NCBI GenBank assembly: GCA_041740995.1
Contig: JBGSKY010000320.1
Coordinates: 1 to 42,019, forward strand
DNA from: JBGSKY01 sp041740995
GTDB lineage: Bacteria > Planctomycetota > Planctomycetia > Pirellulales > Pirellulaceae
DNA: 42,019 nt
Reading direction: 5' to 3'
A program made the position numbers and the translations under genes. This document shows, one piece after another, positions 33,232 to 42,019 of the stretch. Within the stretch, counting starts at the first letter, position 1, and each line of letters begins with the position of its first letter. The notes beneath the pieces are model-generated. The model made no database searches. It was given only the letters and a program-made list of their open reading frames with translations, and was not told where the DNA came from.

Positions 33232-36018
33232 TTGGCTACTTCTGATAATCTTTCATCCTCTTTGATTTCATGGCTTTCGCATTGTCTAACGCAGCGATGG
33301 TATTGGTTCGTTTTTGGCTGGATAGCTTTGACGATAGGCCTGCGACTGACCAGTCCGGCTTGGGAGTCGGTCGTTAAAGACGGTGACTTCGAATTCTTGC
33401 CAGCGGAGAGTCCAAGTCGCGTTGGGCTGGCGGCCTTGCGGCGAGCCTTTCCGGAAGACAAAGCAAAGTCGCAGATGGTGCTATTGTTTGCAACCATGGA
33501 CGGCCCTGCGACGACGCAAGACAAGTGTACGACTTTAGATGTCGCGCGACGTCTAACCTGCTCAACGGCACAAATTCATCTGGCGAGATTGCTAAACGAT
33601 ACGGAACATTTGGATCCACGCGATCCGGCAGTGGAACGACTAAAACACCAAATCGATTCAGCGTTTGAGTTTGACGCCCAGTGGTTCGACATGGTGCGAT
33701 CTATTGCCGGCGCCGAGTCTGATTTGGGGAATCGACGGCTAATAGAAGTCTTTGAGCTGCGACGAGATTATGCAATTGCGATCAATGATCAGGAAATGGC
33801 CAATACTGAATTGCAAACGCTTAGTACGTTAAATGATCAGTCTCAGCGTAGCCTGACTTCAGAAAAAAAACCGCTACTGCTCGACTTGGAAGTTCATGAA
33901 TCGATCGAGGATGTGTGGACCTGGAATGATCCAGTTTTGTCCAACAAGCTTGGGATCGACAATCCGTCGGCCAAGTTGCTTGCACTGCAAATTCGCGAAG
34001 AATTTATGGCGGTGCAAAATGTAAAGATTATGCAGTCGCTTCAAAACGTGATCGATGATTGTCGTCGCTTGACCGAAGAAGCTAGCTCAGTTCAAAAAAC
34101 GCAAGGCGATCAAGCGAAGCCCGCATCAGATCAAAATCGTTTTCGGATTGAGATTACCGGTCCTGCCGCTGTTGGTGCCGATCTGATCTCGGCAGCCAAA
34201 GCGAGTGTCTCGCGAAGTGAAAGCTACGCCATTATCGCAATTATTTTGACGCTGCTGATCATCTATCGATCTCCTCTACTGGTTTTTTTACCGCTCTTGA
34301 CGATCGGCATCGCGTTGTCGGTTTCAACGAGTTTGCTTTCGATCGCAGCATACCTCTCCAGCACAACGACTTGGTTCGGGTCGATGATTGAGCTATACGC
34401 GACTACGCGCGTTTTTCTGGTTGTACTTATCTTCGGAATAGGAACCGACCTGACATTGTTTTTAATTGTCCGTTGTCGCGAAGGCTATTTTCAAAACGGC
34501 GATAGTCACTGGCGGCCAACCATTGCCACAAGTTGGCAAAACGTTTTGCACGCGATAATTGGCAGCGGGCTGACGACGACGATTGGGTTGTCGATGATGG
34601 CATTTTCAAGCTTCGCAAAGTTCAAATATTCTGGAATCGCGATCTCGATAGCTTTGCTTGTGACCTTGGCCGTTTGCATCACATTTCCAACGGCCGCCAT
34701 GGCAGGTATGGGGCCGATTGCCTTCTGGCCGCGTCGCAAGAGAGCCTCAGCACTTAACCCTCAAGCTGAGTCAGAAGATATGAATCTTGCTAAGCACGTT
34801 TCAGCATCGGAGCGGTTTTGGAGATGGCTTGCCAGTTGGGTCATTGGTCGGCCTGGCTTCATCTTATTGGCCAGCCTAGCGTTTTTGTTTGTGCCTGCGG
34901 TCGTTGGCTTCTTAAAGATGAACTCGGTAACTTATAATCTGGTGGGCGAGTTGAGCGCTGACGCGACTAGTCGCAAAGGCCAGAAACTGGTTGAACAGTT
35001 CTTTCCAAATACTGAAACTAGCTCGATTACGCTGTGTGTAATTGCTGCCACAAATTTTCAAGACGATCAAGATCTGCGACATGCCATCGAACTATACCGA
35101 AAACAATTGTTTGAACCCGGCGTCACAGCGGTCCAAGCGCTGACCGATCCGCTGGGCGAATTTCCGCCAGATCGTTCAATGAGTCTATTATCGTCCGGTG
35201 CTTGGCGGCGACGGATGTTGCAGCGGCATCCGTTGACGCTTCAAAAATACGTGTCGAGGACTTCGGAGCTATCGTTGCGGGCGGCGAGATTTGAAATCGT
35301 AATGCGAGCCGATCCGTTTTCCGATGAAGCAGCCAAGATTTTAGAAAGGGTAACTCGTCAAACCGAGTCAATCAGCCAAAACCCAGATGGTGAATGGTTT
35401 GAAAGTCGAGCGGCGATTTCTGGCACCACGGCCGGTATTGTTGATTTGAAATATGTCACACAGCGCGATGAGTCGCGAGTTCAATTGCTGGTGGTGTTGA
35501 GTGTTCTTGGAGTGATCTTGGTACTGACGAAACGATTCGAGCTGAGTGTCTACCTCATGCTCACCGTTTTGCTGAGTTATTTGGCCACGCTTGGGGTGAC
35601 CTACTATCTATTCCGCCTACTTTACGGCGTCGATTACGAAGGTTTGGACTGGAAGGTACCGCTTTTTCTATTCGTTATTTTGGTTGCTGTTGGCCAGGAC
35701 TACAATATTTACTTGACTTCAAGGGTTCTGGAGGAGCAACGAAAATCGGGACAGCGGCAAGGCTTAATGGACGCCTTCGTCTCGACTGGCGGCATCATTA
35801 CCAGTTGCGGGCTAATCATGTTTTCGACCTTCGCCGCAATGTGTATTGGCGGGATTGATTTTCAAGGAGTCTCGGCCAGCACAAGTCAGTGGCACGTTCC
35901 GGCGTTGAGAGGGATCAACGAGTTGGGGTTTGCATTAAGTTTTGGCGTATTGCTTGACACATTTGTCATTCGCACGATTGTCGTCCCCGCTTATTTAGCG
36001 TTCCGGCGGTTGGAATAG
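33232..36018 (+). CDS. MMPL/RND-superfamily transporter
   Basis: A 928-residue protein of two similar halves. Each has one helix (near 25-41 and 541-563), a large periplasmic region, then a five-helix bundle (about 330-500 and 750-925). The pore motifs FGIGTDLTLFLIVRCREGY (about 400) and VAVGQDYNIYLTSRVLEEQ (about 820) match the G-x-D-Y...R..E signature of MMPL transporters, which move lipids or other hydrophobic molecules using proton flux. The start is TTG at 33232 with GGAAG 8 bases upstream. The first periplasmic region is extended with a predicted coiled coil. The cargo is unknown; neighbours give no clear hint. Confidence 0.9.
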   Translation: MATSDNLSSSLISWLSHCLTQRWYWFVFGWIALTIGLRLTSPAWESVVKDGDFEFLPAESPSRVGLAALRRAFPEDKAKSQMVLLFATMDGPATTQDKCTTLDVARRLTCSTAQIHLARLLNDTEHLDPRDPAVERLKHQIDSAFEFDAQWFDMVRSIAGAESDLGNRRLIEVFELRRDYAIAINDQEMANTELQTLSTLNDQSQRSLTSEKKPLLLDLEVHESIEDVWTWNDPVLSNKLGIDNPSAKLLALQIREEFMAVQNVKIMQSLQNVIDDCRRLTEEASSVQKTQGDQAKPASDQNRFRIEITGPAAVGADLISAAKASVSRSESYAIIAIILTLLIIYRSPLLVFLPLLTIGIALSVSTSLLSIAAYLSSTTTWFGSMIELYATTRVFLVVLIFGIGTDLTLFLIVRCREGYFQNGDSHWRPTIATSWQNVLHAIIGSGLTTTIGLSMMAFSSFAKFKYSGIAISIALLVTLAVCITFPTAAMAGMGPIAFWPRRKRASALNPQAESEDMNLAKHVSASERFWRWLASWVIGRPGFILLASLAFLFVPAVVGFLKMNSVTYNLVGELSADATSRKGQKLVEQFFPNTETSSITLCVIAATNFQDDQDLRHAIELYRKQLFEPGVTAVQALTDPLGEFPPDRSMSLLSSGAWRRRMLQRHPLTLQKYVSRTSELSLRAARFEIVMRADPFSDEAAKILERVTRQTESISQNPDGEWFESRAAISGTTAGIVDLKYVTQRDESRVQLLVVLSVLGVILVLTKRFELSVYLMLTVLLSYLATLGVTYYLFRLLYGVDYEGLDWKVPLFLFVILVAVGQDYNIYLTSRVLEEQRKSGQRQGLMDAFVSTGGIITSCGLIMFSTFAAMCIGGIDFQGVSASTSQWHVPALRGINELGFALSFGVLLDTFVIRTIVVPAYLAFRRLE

Positions 36019-36118
36019 TCCGATTTTTCAGGCCGATGGCAATTTTGGCTGACTTTATCGTCGTTCGGGATGAAATCGTCCTCGTGATTTTTTAGCGGAT
36101 CGCGATTACAATCAACTC

Positions 36119-37063
36119 ATGAAAAATTTACCCATTTTAAAAATAGCCATCATGATCGCTGGTGGCATTTTGGCTGCGGTCGCTATCGCTTCTCAGGCAC
36201 GTCAGATCGTCTCGGCGATGACCAGCGCGGACGTGTTAATGGCCAATATCTGGTTTTTTCTCGCCGGTGTCGTCGGCCTTGTGATCGCAAACTACGACTT
36301 CGACCAAGAAGGTATCGGCAAGCCGATAGGCTCAGCGGTTGCGGCCGGCATCGCGTTCTTTTTGGTGATTTTTGCCATCAGCGGAAATTCTGTGGCGGCT
36401 GCTTTGGCAACATTGCTGGGGCTCTTCGCAGTACTCAACTTGATACTGAAGGACGGGACATGGCTACGGGCTGCAGGGCTTGCGACAGTCTTTTCGGCCA
36501 CTGTATGGCTCACAACCAGCAACGAGCTTGTCGATGCTTTTCGTGCCACGATCAGCGGATGGACAACTTGGCTCTCCAGTATGTTCTTGGACAGTTTTGT
36601 CGTACCTCACACGTACGTCGATTCAACACTTGAGACCATCAACGGAGTTTTTTCGCCTGATGCTCGGCTGCGGGCGTGGGACGGGGTTCTTGCTGTGATC
36701 GCTTTCGCCATGTTGCCAGTTGTCTATTTTCGCTGGTCGCTAACCCAAGCACTCTTGATCACAGTTTCTGTCGCGGTCACCTGGATCTTCATGCACGCAA
36801 CGGCTAGCTGGTGGATAGTTTGGCAAGCGTCCGGTTCGGCGTCTGTCGTATTGGAGAGTGGCACGTTATCGACCGTCTTGTATGGTTTGTTTGTTATGTT
36901 CGTCTCAGCGATCATCGCCCTGACAATTGGCGGCATGACCGAACCAATTTACTTGGAGCGTTCAGATTGGGATTATCCGGTAACAACATATTTTTGGAAC
37001 TTCTTTGTACGCTTTCCCGCGTCGATTTTTCTACCAAGTACAACCACGAATATACAAACTTGA
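36119..37063 (+). CDS. Polytopic membrane protein of unknown family
   Basis: A 314-residue protein that I do not recognise. It has about eight hydrophobic helices (near 7-25, 41-58, 72-90, 92-108, 117-132, 188-205, 212-229 and 247-270). A soluble-looking stretch at 145-185 (FLDSFVVPHTYVDSTLETIN and GVFSPDARLRAWDG) lies between helices. No transporter or enzyme motif is evident. It starts with ATG 100 bases after the MMPL gene and is followed after 78 bases by the TPR protein, so the two probably act together in the envelope. Confidence 0.72.
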   Translation: MKNLPILKIAIMIAGGILAAVAIASQARQIVSAMTSADVLMANIWFFLAGVVGLVIANYDFDQEGIGKPIGSAVAAGIAFFLVIFAISGNSVAAALATLLGLFAVLNLILKDGTWLRAAGLATVFSATVWLTTSNELVDAFRATISGWTTWLSSMFLDSFVVPHTYVDSTLETINGVFSPDARLRAWDGVLAVIAFAMLPVVYFRWSLTQALLITVSVAVTWIFMHATASWWIVWQASGSASVVLESGTLSTVLYGLFVMFVSAIIALTIGGMTEPIYLERSDWDYPVTTYFWNFFVRFPASIFLPSTTTNIQT

Positions 37064-37141
37064 AATTTGAGCCTGCTGGTTCACTTCAATGTTTCTTGCA
37101 ATGCAATCCATCGTCGCTGAATAAATCAAAAGCCCTGACTC

Positions 37142-38893
37142 ATGCAACAGTTTTTCAACGAATTAAAACGTCTATTCTTCAATCCATTTGAAGCGGTCAC
37201 AGGTCTGCTAGAGACGTACGGCGCTTGGGCTGGGTCACGCAATTGGGGTAAGATTCTCCCTGGATTGCCTTTGGTTTTGTTGATGATTGGCGTGCTGATC
37301 TATGTCGCACTAAATGAAAGCGTTGGAGATCAGCAGCGGGCGAAATCTTTTGTCGATTACGCCGATTCCAAAAAGTCAGTGTCATCGATGGAAGCAGCGC
37401 TATACAAAGATGTCTTGCGGCTTACGACCATCGCCGGCCAATCTGCGCAGTCAACAAACGACGCTCAAACAGGTGAGACGGCTACTTCCAGTCCTGCTGC
37501 AGAAGAAGACGCTGCAGAAGAAGACGCAGTAGAAGCGCTCGATCCAGAAACGCAACGCACGCTCAGGTTGGCCCTTCGACGCGCACTGCAAATCGATCCG
37601 GAAATGGATGACGCGCAATACCGACTGGCCCTTGTCGATGCGATCGATGGAAACCTCGACGAAGCGAATCAACGAATTGCGAACTTGGTCACGAAAGCCG
37701 GTATTCCGAATCTACCAGCCTATCACTGGCAAGCGATTGTGCTTCTCAATAAGCGTGCTGCCGGCGAAAACGTGCTGCAATCCGAACTCGCACCGGTGCT
37801 TGAGAAAGCAGCCAATTGGCGAAATGCACAATTGGAAATTCGGATGGCCAACGCGGACATGTTAATGAATCTCGGCAAAGTCGATAGCGCGCTTGACCAA
37901 GCGTTGCTCGCAGCCGCCGACGATCCGACCAAGTATCTTATTGTCGCAAACAAAGCGAAAGCAAATAATCGCGAACGGATCCTCCGTGAGGCCACTTCGA
38001 AGGCTGAAAAATATTACGACGCTCGATTGCGAGCCAATACCGAATCCGCTGCCGATCGAATCGGTTTCTCGCAAGTGCTGATTTTGCAGGATCGTAAAGA
38101 TACCGCCATTGAAATACTCAAGGCTGGAATCGACAATTCGGCAAACGAGCAACCTGAACTGAGAACAGCTCTCGCGACAATCTACCTGAACGATTTTGTT
38201 GCTTCTGAATCCAAACGATCGGCTGATCCACAGATGACGGATGAGACGATCGATCTCTCCGCACTCGAGCAAGCAGCGGAGGTTGACCCGATGAACCCGC
38301 AACTTGGACGAATGATTGCCCTGTTGTTGGCCAGCCAAGTGAAACTGGATTTGACACTTTCGAAACGACTGACGGACGTTCTTGCCAAACAAGTTAGCGA
38401 AAATGTCATTGCGCCTGATACGCTAATGATTCTGGGTGGCTTGTACTATCAAAAGAAGAAATACGCTCAGGCGGAACAGTTTTGGGAAAAAGTTGTCGAG
38501 TTGCAGCCCACCGCCGTCATCGCTTTGAATAATCTCGCGTTGCTTCAAATCGAAAAACCTAAACCTGATCCAACGAAAGGTTTAGAGCTGATTGAACGGG
38601 CGTACCAGTTGGCACCTGGGAGCGTTGAAATCAACGATTCTTATGGACAAATTCTTATCTCAGCGGACCGTTCGAAAGAGGCGATTGGCTTTCTGGAACG
38701 AGCCCTCCGCGTCGATCCAGCTCGCGAGGGGACGAGGCAATTTCTTGCCAAGGCTTACGAGGCGATCGGGCAGACTGAAATCAGTGAATCGTATGCAAAA
38801 TTTGTTGGTGTGAATTTGGCCAGCGAAGCAAATTTGGAAGAAGAAGCGACTAACGACGAAAAAAATTCGAGCGAATCAGTCGAACCGAAGTAG
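37142..38893 (+). CDS. Membrane-anchored tetratricopeptide-repeat protein
   Basis: A 583-residue protein. One transmembrane helix at about 38-57 (LPGLPLVLLMIGVLIYVALN) follows a short cytoplasmic segment. A disordered acidic Glu/Ala stretch is near 105-128. Helical TPR units follow, clearest at about 440-475 (YAQAEQFWEKVVELQPTAV, IALNNLALLQIE) and 515-545 (SKEAIGFLERALRVDPAREG). The acidic tail ends KNSSESVEPK. TPR arrays assemble protein complexes; the repeat part is probably periplasmic. It is paired with the polytopic gene upstream and ends at an intrinsic terminator. Confidence 0.82.
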   Translation: MQQFFNELKRLFFNPFEAVTGLLETYGAWAGSRNWGKILPGLPLVLLMIGVLIYVALNESVGDQQRAKSFVDYADSKKSVSSMEAALYKDVLRLTTIAGQSAQSTNDAQTGETATSSPAAEEDAAEEDAVEALDPETQRTLRLALRRALQIDPEMDDAQYRLALVDAIDGNLDEANQRIANLVTKAGIPNLPAYHWQAIVLLNKRAAGENVLQSELAPVLEKAANWRNAQLEIRMANADMLMNLGKVDSALDQALLAAADDPTKYLIVANKAKANNRERILREATSKAEKYYDARLRANTESAADRIGFSQVLILQDRKDTAIEILKAGIDNSANEQPELRTALATIYLNDFVASESKRSADPQMTDETIDLSALEQAAEVDPMNPQLGRMIALLLASQVKLDLTLSKRLTDVLAKQVSENVIAPDTLMILGGLYYQKKKYAQAEQFWEKVVELQPTAVIALNNLALLQIEKPKPDPTKGLELIERAYQLAPGSVEINDSYGQILISADRSKEAIGFLERALRVDPAREGTRQFLAKAYEAIGQTEISESYAKFVGVNLASEANLEEEATNDEKNSSESVEPK

Positions 38894-38909
38894 TTATTCC
38901 TGGCTGGTC

Positions 38910-38935
38910 AAGTGTTGCAAAATTAAACACTTTTT
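38910..38935 (+). terminator. Intrinsic terminator after the TPR gene
   Basis: AAGTGTT (38910-38916) pairs with AACACTT (38926-38932) around a 9-base loop, and the right arm runs into TTTTT up to 38935. It lies 17 bases after the TPR stop codon. Confidence 0.7.
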
Positions 38936-39404
38936 GGAAATTTGGGTTCGACTTGTACGTCGGTTAAATCCAAATTTCGGTAGGCAGCGACCAGTCCTGG
39001 ACTTCGTCGAGCAGATAGTCCAATCCAAAGACAGGCTGGAAGCCTATCCCACATTTAAAGGCAACGCGAATATCAAGCCGACGCTCGGCACAAGCTCGTG
39101 ATCGTTGCTTTTTCTGGCGGTTGAATCTGCAAAACTTGAATGTTTTTTCAAACAAAATGAACTGTCATCGCGTTTTGGACAGCGCTTTGCTATTACTTCC
39201 AGTAGCACCCTAAAGATGTTGCAAATTGCTACGTTTCGCCTCCAACACCCAGTCGTTGGAAACGAACAAAACCCAAGCAATATGTAGGTTTAATTCCGTT
39301 TCGACGGTCTCGGACACTGGCATAGGCAACGATGCGAACTAGAGTGTAGATAACGCCCGTTGTATTCAAGTAACGGTCGCCTCGAACGCAGACTCATCAC
39401 CTCC
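38936..39404. other. Intergenic region before the VWA gene
   Basis: About 470 bases without a convincing gene. It contains the repeat-like segment at 39031-39052. The right end should carry the promoter of the VWA gene; no clear consensus promoter was seen. Confidence 0.5.
39031..39052. repeat. Dispersed-repeat-like segment with AGGCT/AGCCT arms
   Basis: The segment contains AGGCTGGAAGCCTATCCCAC, with AGGCT and AGCCT around GGA. From memory, similar segments recur in planctomycete intergenic regions and, when translated, give spurious peptides with GFQPV; that peptide indeed appears in the minus-strand frame here. Only one copy is in the window, so its dispersed nature is recalled, not shown. 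Confidence 0.4.
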
Positions 39405-39410
39405 AAGGAG
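39405..39410 (+). promoter_or_regulatory. Ribosome binding site deciding the VWA gene start
   Basis: AAGGAG 7 bases before the ATG at 39418. It supports the chosen start, which is directly followed by a signal peptide. Confidence 0.8.
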
Positions 39411-39417
39411 ATAACCC

Positions 39418-42019
39418 ATGTCGCGACGCCGTCGTTTGACATACCTAAACGTCCTCACCCTTGCCAGTGTTGTCAGTTTCCCGGCTGCATTTGCAGCGGA
39501 TATTGCGATGCAAGCAAGCGAAAGTCGGTTGGCGACTTATCCGGACGTCGATGGCAAGACCGCTTTTGCGCTTAGCCTGACCGTGAAAAGCACTGATAAG
39601 GTCATCGCAAAGCAACCGATCGTGGTTCTCTTTGACACTTCTGCATCGCAGAGCGGTCCGATCCGCCAGGATGCTTTGGACGTCTTGAAATTCTTCCTCC
39701 GGGGACTCGATTCGCGGACGAAAGTTGCGTTGATGGCCTGCGACAGCGAAGTTGTCGATCTCAGCGGTGGGCTGCAACTGGCGACCAGCTCCAATCTCTC
39801 TGATGCCGTTGCCAAATTGGAAAAGCGTGTTCCTCTAGGCGCTACGGACCTCACTCAAGCAATGCGGGCAGCCAACTCGAAATTGCCGCAAGGTGGAACG
39901 ATCCTCTACATCGGCGACGGAATGCGTCGCAGCGGCTTGATGGACGATGATAGTGTTCGTCAATTCGTGTCGGAATTGGTCGAACGTCATACCAACGTTT
40001 CGTCATTGGCGACTGGAACGATGATGGATATCCAAAACTTGGCGATGTTGGCTAATCACACCGGTGGTTCGCTAGTCATTCGTGATAACGCTGTTGGAAC
40101 AGTTCAACAGATCGGTCAGCGGCTGGCCGAATCGACGATCGTTCCGATATTTTGGCCGAACCAATCGAACATAGCAAAATTTGCGGATACGTCATTTCCC
40201 AGTAACTTGCCGCCAATTCGAGCCGACCGAGATTCGATCGTCATTGGAACGTTGTCGAAATCGAATGTCGATCGTCAGCTATCGCTGCAAGGCAGTTTGG
40301 ATGGCGAGCCAGCGACAATGACCTGGGCCCTCTCGGCTGACACACCCAATCCAGACCTCGCGTTTCTGCCGGGCTTGATCGCTCAGGCCAAATCGGATGG
40401 TGGACTGTCGTTGCCGACGGTTGGTTCCGAGGGGCTGCGTGAAGTCGCTGCAATGTACGCTCACGAAGCGGTTCAACTGATTCAAGATGCCCGGTTTGCT
40501 TTTCAGCGCGGCGACTTGGAAGCGGCCCGTTCGATTACGAATGAGGCTTTAAAACGCGATCCATCCAACCTTGAAGCCAAACGCCTGCTTGAAGTGATTA
40601 GCGAGAATCCTGATTCGGCTGCGATTGCACCAAAGACAAAGATCCGCTTGGTTGCGTTCCAAGACGATCCGTTCGCTGATCCTTTCGGCGGCGAGACAGG
40701 CGCTGCGCCGGCCGCTGACCCGTTTTCCGCGCCAGCAATGCCATCAACCACGGCAGAACCTAACGATCCATTTGGCGCTCCATCAACTCCGGCTCCAGTG
40801 ATGCCAGAAGTCGATTCGGGATTCGGTTTAGATGTTCCAGCGGCGCCAATGCCACGGACGCTCCCGGCACCAAATGAAAATTCTGCTCCCAGCGCTAGTA
40901 GTCCAATGTCGGCACCGAGTTCGGCTCCGCAATTGGGTTACAGCGGGCTTTCCCTTGGCGGCGACTTGTTGTCCGATGAAGTTGGTCGACGAAATTTGCT
41001 AGCCGACCAACTGGAACAAGAAGTCCGTGCTCAACTGCGAAACGCGCGACAGAGTATCGTGCGTGATCCCGAGGGAACAAAGATTGCCTTGAAATTGTTG
41101 CTCAGCGAGATTGCACGTTCGCCGGACTTGGATCCAGGTCGTCGTTCCAGACTGCAATCGTTGGTCGCCGCCGATATTCAAGTCGCAGCCCGCCGAGAAT
41201 CGATAGTCCGAGACCAACTGGCGGCCGCTGACGCTGCGGCAGCCCAAGCTGCTCAGTCGCAACGTTTGTTATCCGAACGATCTCGAACCGAGGCGACCGT
41301 TCAACAATTGGTCGAGAGATTCAACGCCCTAATTGAACAACAGCTTTACGCCGAAGCGAACAATGATATCGCCCCGGTAATCAATGAAATTGCCAATGGT
41401 CAGGTCATCGCTTCCGTTACGGAAACGAAATCTAGCACCGAATCAAACTACAATTTGATACGAGACGTGATTTACGCCAAGCGTCGAGGTTTCGTTGATG
41501 TCCTCTATCAAAATGAGAAATCATCGATTCCAATCGCTGATGAGCCACCGATTCTTTATCCGCCTGCCGACGTTTGGCGACGACTGTCGGCCCAGCGATT
41601 GGAGCGTTACAGCTCGGTCGATTTGGCTGGTAGCAACCCTTCGGAGCAACGAATCTATCGTGCTTTGGGCCAGCGATTCACACCCGATTTCAACGGTATT
41701 CCACTACGCAGTGTTCGTGATCAAATCGCTGAAGAGTTTAATATTCCAATCGTCTTTGATGAAGTTGCAATGGAATCTGGCATTTCAACGCCTGACGATC
41801 CAGTCAATTTGAATAACATGCCAGAAATTTCGCTTCGTGCGGCTCTTGCTCTTATTTTAGAGCCACTTGATCTGACCTATGTAATCGACAACGAAGTTCT
41901 TCAAATCACTACGGTCGATGAAGGTAAGGCTAACATTATTCGTGTCGATCCAGTCGGTGATTTGGTCGTTCCCCCTGGAATCATTTCCAGCCAAGGCGGA
42001 GGCGGTCAACAAGGTGGTG
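39418..42019 (+). CDS. Secreted VWA-domain protein with secretin-type short N domain (3' end beyond window)
   Basis: The frame is open from the ATG at 39418 to the end, 867 codons. MSRRRRLTYLNVLTLASVVS with FPAAFA is a signal peptide. A von Willebrand A domain (about 65-235) has a complete MIDAS: DTSAS at 73-77, the Thr of LGATDLTQAM and the Asp of YIGDGMRRSG. A TPR-like helical segment lies near 341-395 (ARFAFQRGDLEAARSITNEA). A Pro/Ala-rich linker and a coiled coil follow. Near 755-835, FNGIPLRSVRDQIAEEFNIP and SLRAALALILEPLDLTYVID match the short N domain of secretins and TonB receptors. The last visible residues are Gly/Gln-rich. It likely binds ligands in the envelope; function unknown. 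Confidence 0.85.
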   Translation, partial: MSRRRRLTYLNVLTLASVVSFPAAFAADIAMQASESRLATYPDVDGKTAFALSLTVKSTDKVIAKQPIVVLFDTSASQSGPIRQDALDVLKFFLRGLDSRTKVALMACDSEVVDLSGGLQLATSSNLSDAVAKLEKRVPLGATDLTQAMRAANSKLPQGGTILYIGDGMRRSGLMDDDSVRQFVSELVERHTNVSSLATGTMMDIQNLAMLANHTGGSLVIRDNAVGTVQQIGQRLAESTIVPIFWPNQSNIAKFADTSFPSNLPPIRADRDSIVIGTLSKSNVDRQLSLQGSLDGEPATMTWALSADTPNPDLAFLPGLIAQAKSDGGLSLPTVGSEGLREVAAMYAHEAVQLIQDARFAFQRGDLEAARSITNEALKRDPSNLEAKRLLEVISENPDSAAIAPKTKIRLVAFQDDPFADPFGGETGAAPAADPFSAPAMPSTTAEPNDPFGAPSTPAPVMPEVDSGFGLDVPAAPMPRTLPAPNENSAPSASSPMSAPSSAPQLGYSGLSLGGDLLSDEVGRRNLLADQLEQEVRAQLRNARQSIVRDPEGTKIALKLLLSEIARSPDLDPGRRSRLQSLVAADIQVAARRESIVRDQLAAADAAAAQAAQSQRLLSERSRTEATVQQLVERFNALIEQQLYAEANNDIAPVINEIANGQVIASVTETKSSTESNYNLIRDVIYAKRRGFVDVLYQNEKSSIPIADEPPILYPPADVWRRLSAQRLERYSSVDLAGSNPSEQRIYRALGQRFTPDFNGIPLRSVRDQIAEEFNIPIVFDEVAMESGISTPDDPVNLNNMPEISLRAALALILEPLDLTYVIDNEVLQITTVDEGKANIIRVDPVGDLVVPPGIISSQGGGGQQGG

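Noticed and set aside
38964..39155. 63-codon minus-strand frame with a GFQPV peptide
   Set aside because: The peptide comes from the repeat-like segment at 39031-39052; such frames are common artefacts of this repeat type.
1..42019. Mobile elements, CRISPR arrays, tRNA and rRNA genes
   Set aside because: I looked for transposase motifs, direct-repeat arrays and tRNA T-arm signatures by eye and found none; a covariance-model search could still reveal small RNAs.

Overview
The window is a chromosomal stretch of a bacterium that is very probably a planctomycete, most likely of the Pirellulaceae type. The evidence is a BBP7-family outer-membrane beta-barrel protein, a DUF1559-like pilin-type domain behind an ECF sigma factor, a membrane-anchored Ser/Thr kinase, a von Willebrand A protein carrying a secretin-type short N domain, and several groEL copies. 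I saw no insertion sequence, prophage, CRISPR array, tRNA or rRNA, so this looks like ordinary chromosome with lineage-specific genes.

Positions 1-9465, all on the minus strand, form a protein-quality-control block. Reading 5' to 3' on that strand: a GroEL with a GGM tail, GroES, a second GroEL without the tail, a strong intrinsic terminator, DnaJ, GrpE, an FmdB-type zinc ribbon protein, and two overlapping M16 peptidase genes. The M16 pair looks like a two-subunit enzyme, because one subunit keeps the zinc site and the other keeps the R/Y pair. The start of a PlsC-like acyltransferase lies at the left edge.

Positions 9466-15000 hold a structured intergenic region, an SDR oxidoreductase abutting hflX, a remnant of an Rrf2/NsrR-like regulator, and the BBP7 outer-membrane protein with its own terminator. 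Positions 15397-22368, on the plus strand, hold a secreted LRR-PDZ protein, MutY (with Glu where the catalytic Asp is expected), and a signalling cluster: ECF sigma factor, membrane protein fusing an anti-sigma-like region to a DUF1559-like domain, and a Ser/Thr kinase with an extracytoplasmic Cache-like sensor.

Positions 22481-28952 hold a large transglutaminase/DUF2126 protein (minus), a FliL-like His-rich membrane protein (plus), a zinc-ribbon metallopeptidase (minus) and a DUF2383 four-helix protein (plus). From 29224 onward everything is on the plus strand: an ANTAR regulator with a degenerate receiver, a DUF998-like membrane protein, an RNase Z-like nuclease overlapping a HemW-like radical SAM protein, an MMPL/RND transporter, a polytopic membrane protein of unknown family followed by a membrane-anchored TPR protein, and a secreted VWA protein that runs off the right edge.

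No single locus is a clear-cut new system. The most interesting items are the sigma/anti-sigma-pilin/Cache-kinase cluster, the complementary M16 pair, the MutY substitution, and the VWA plus secretin-N-domain architecture. All family calls come from reading motifs by eye; no database search was run.
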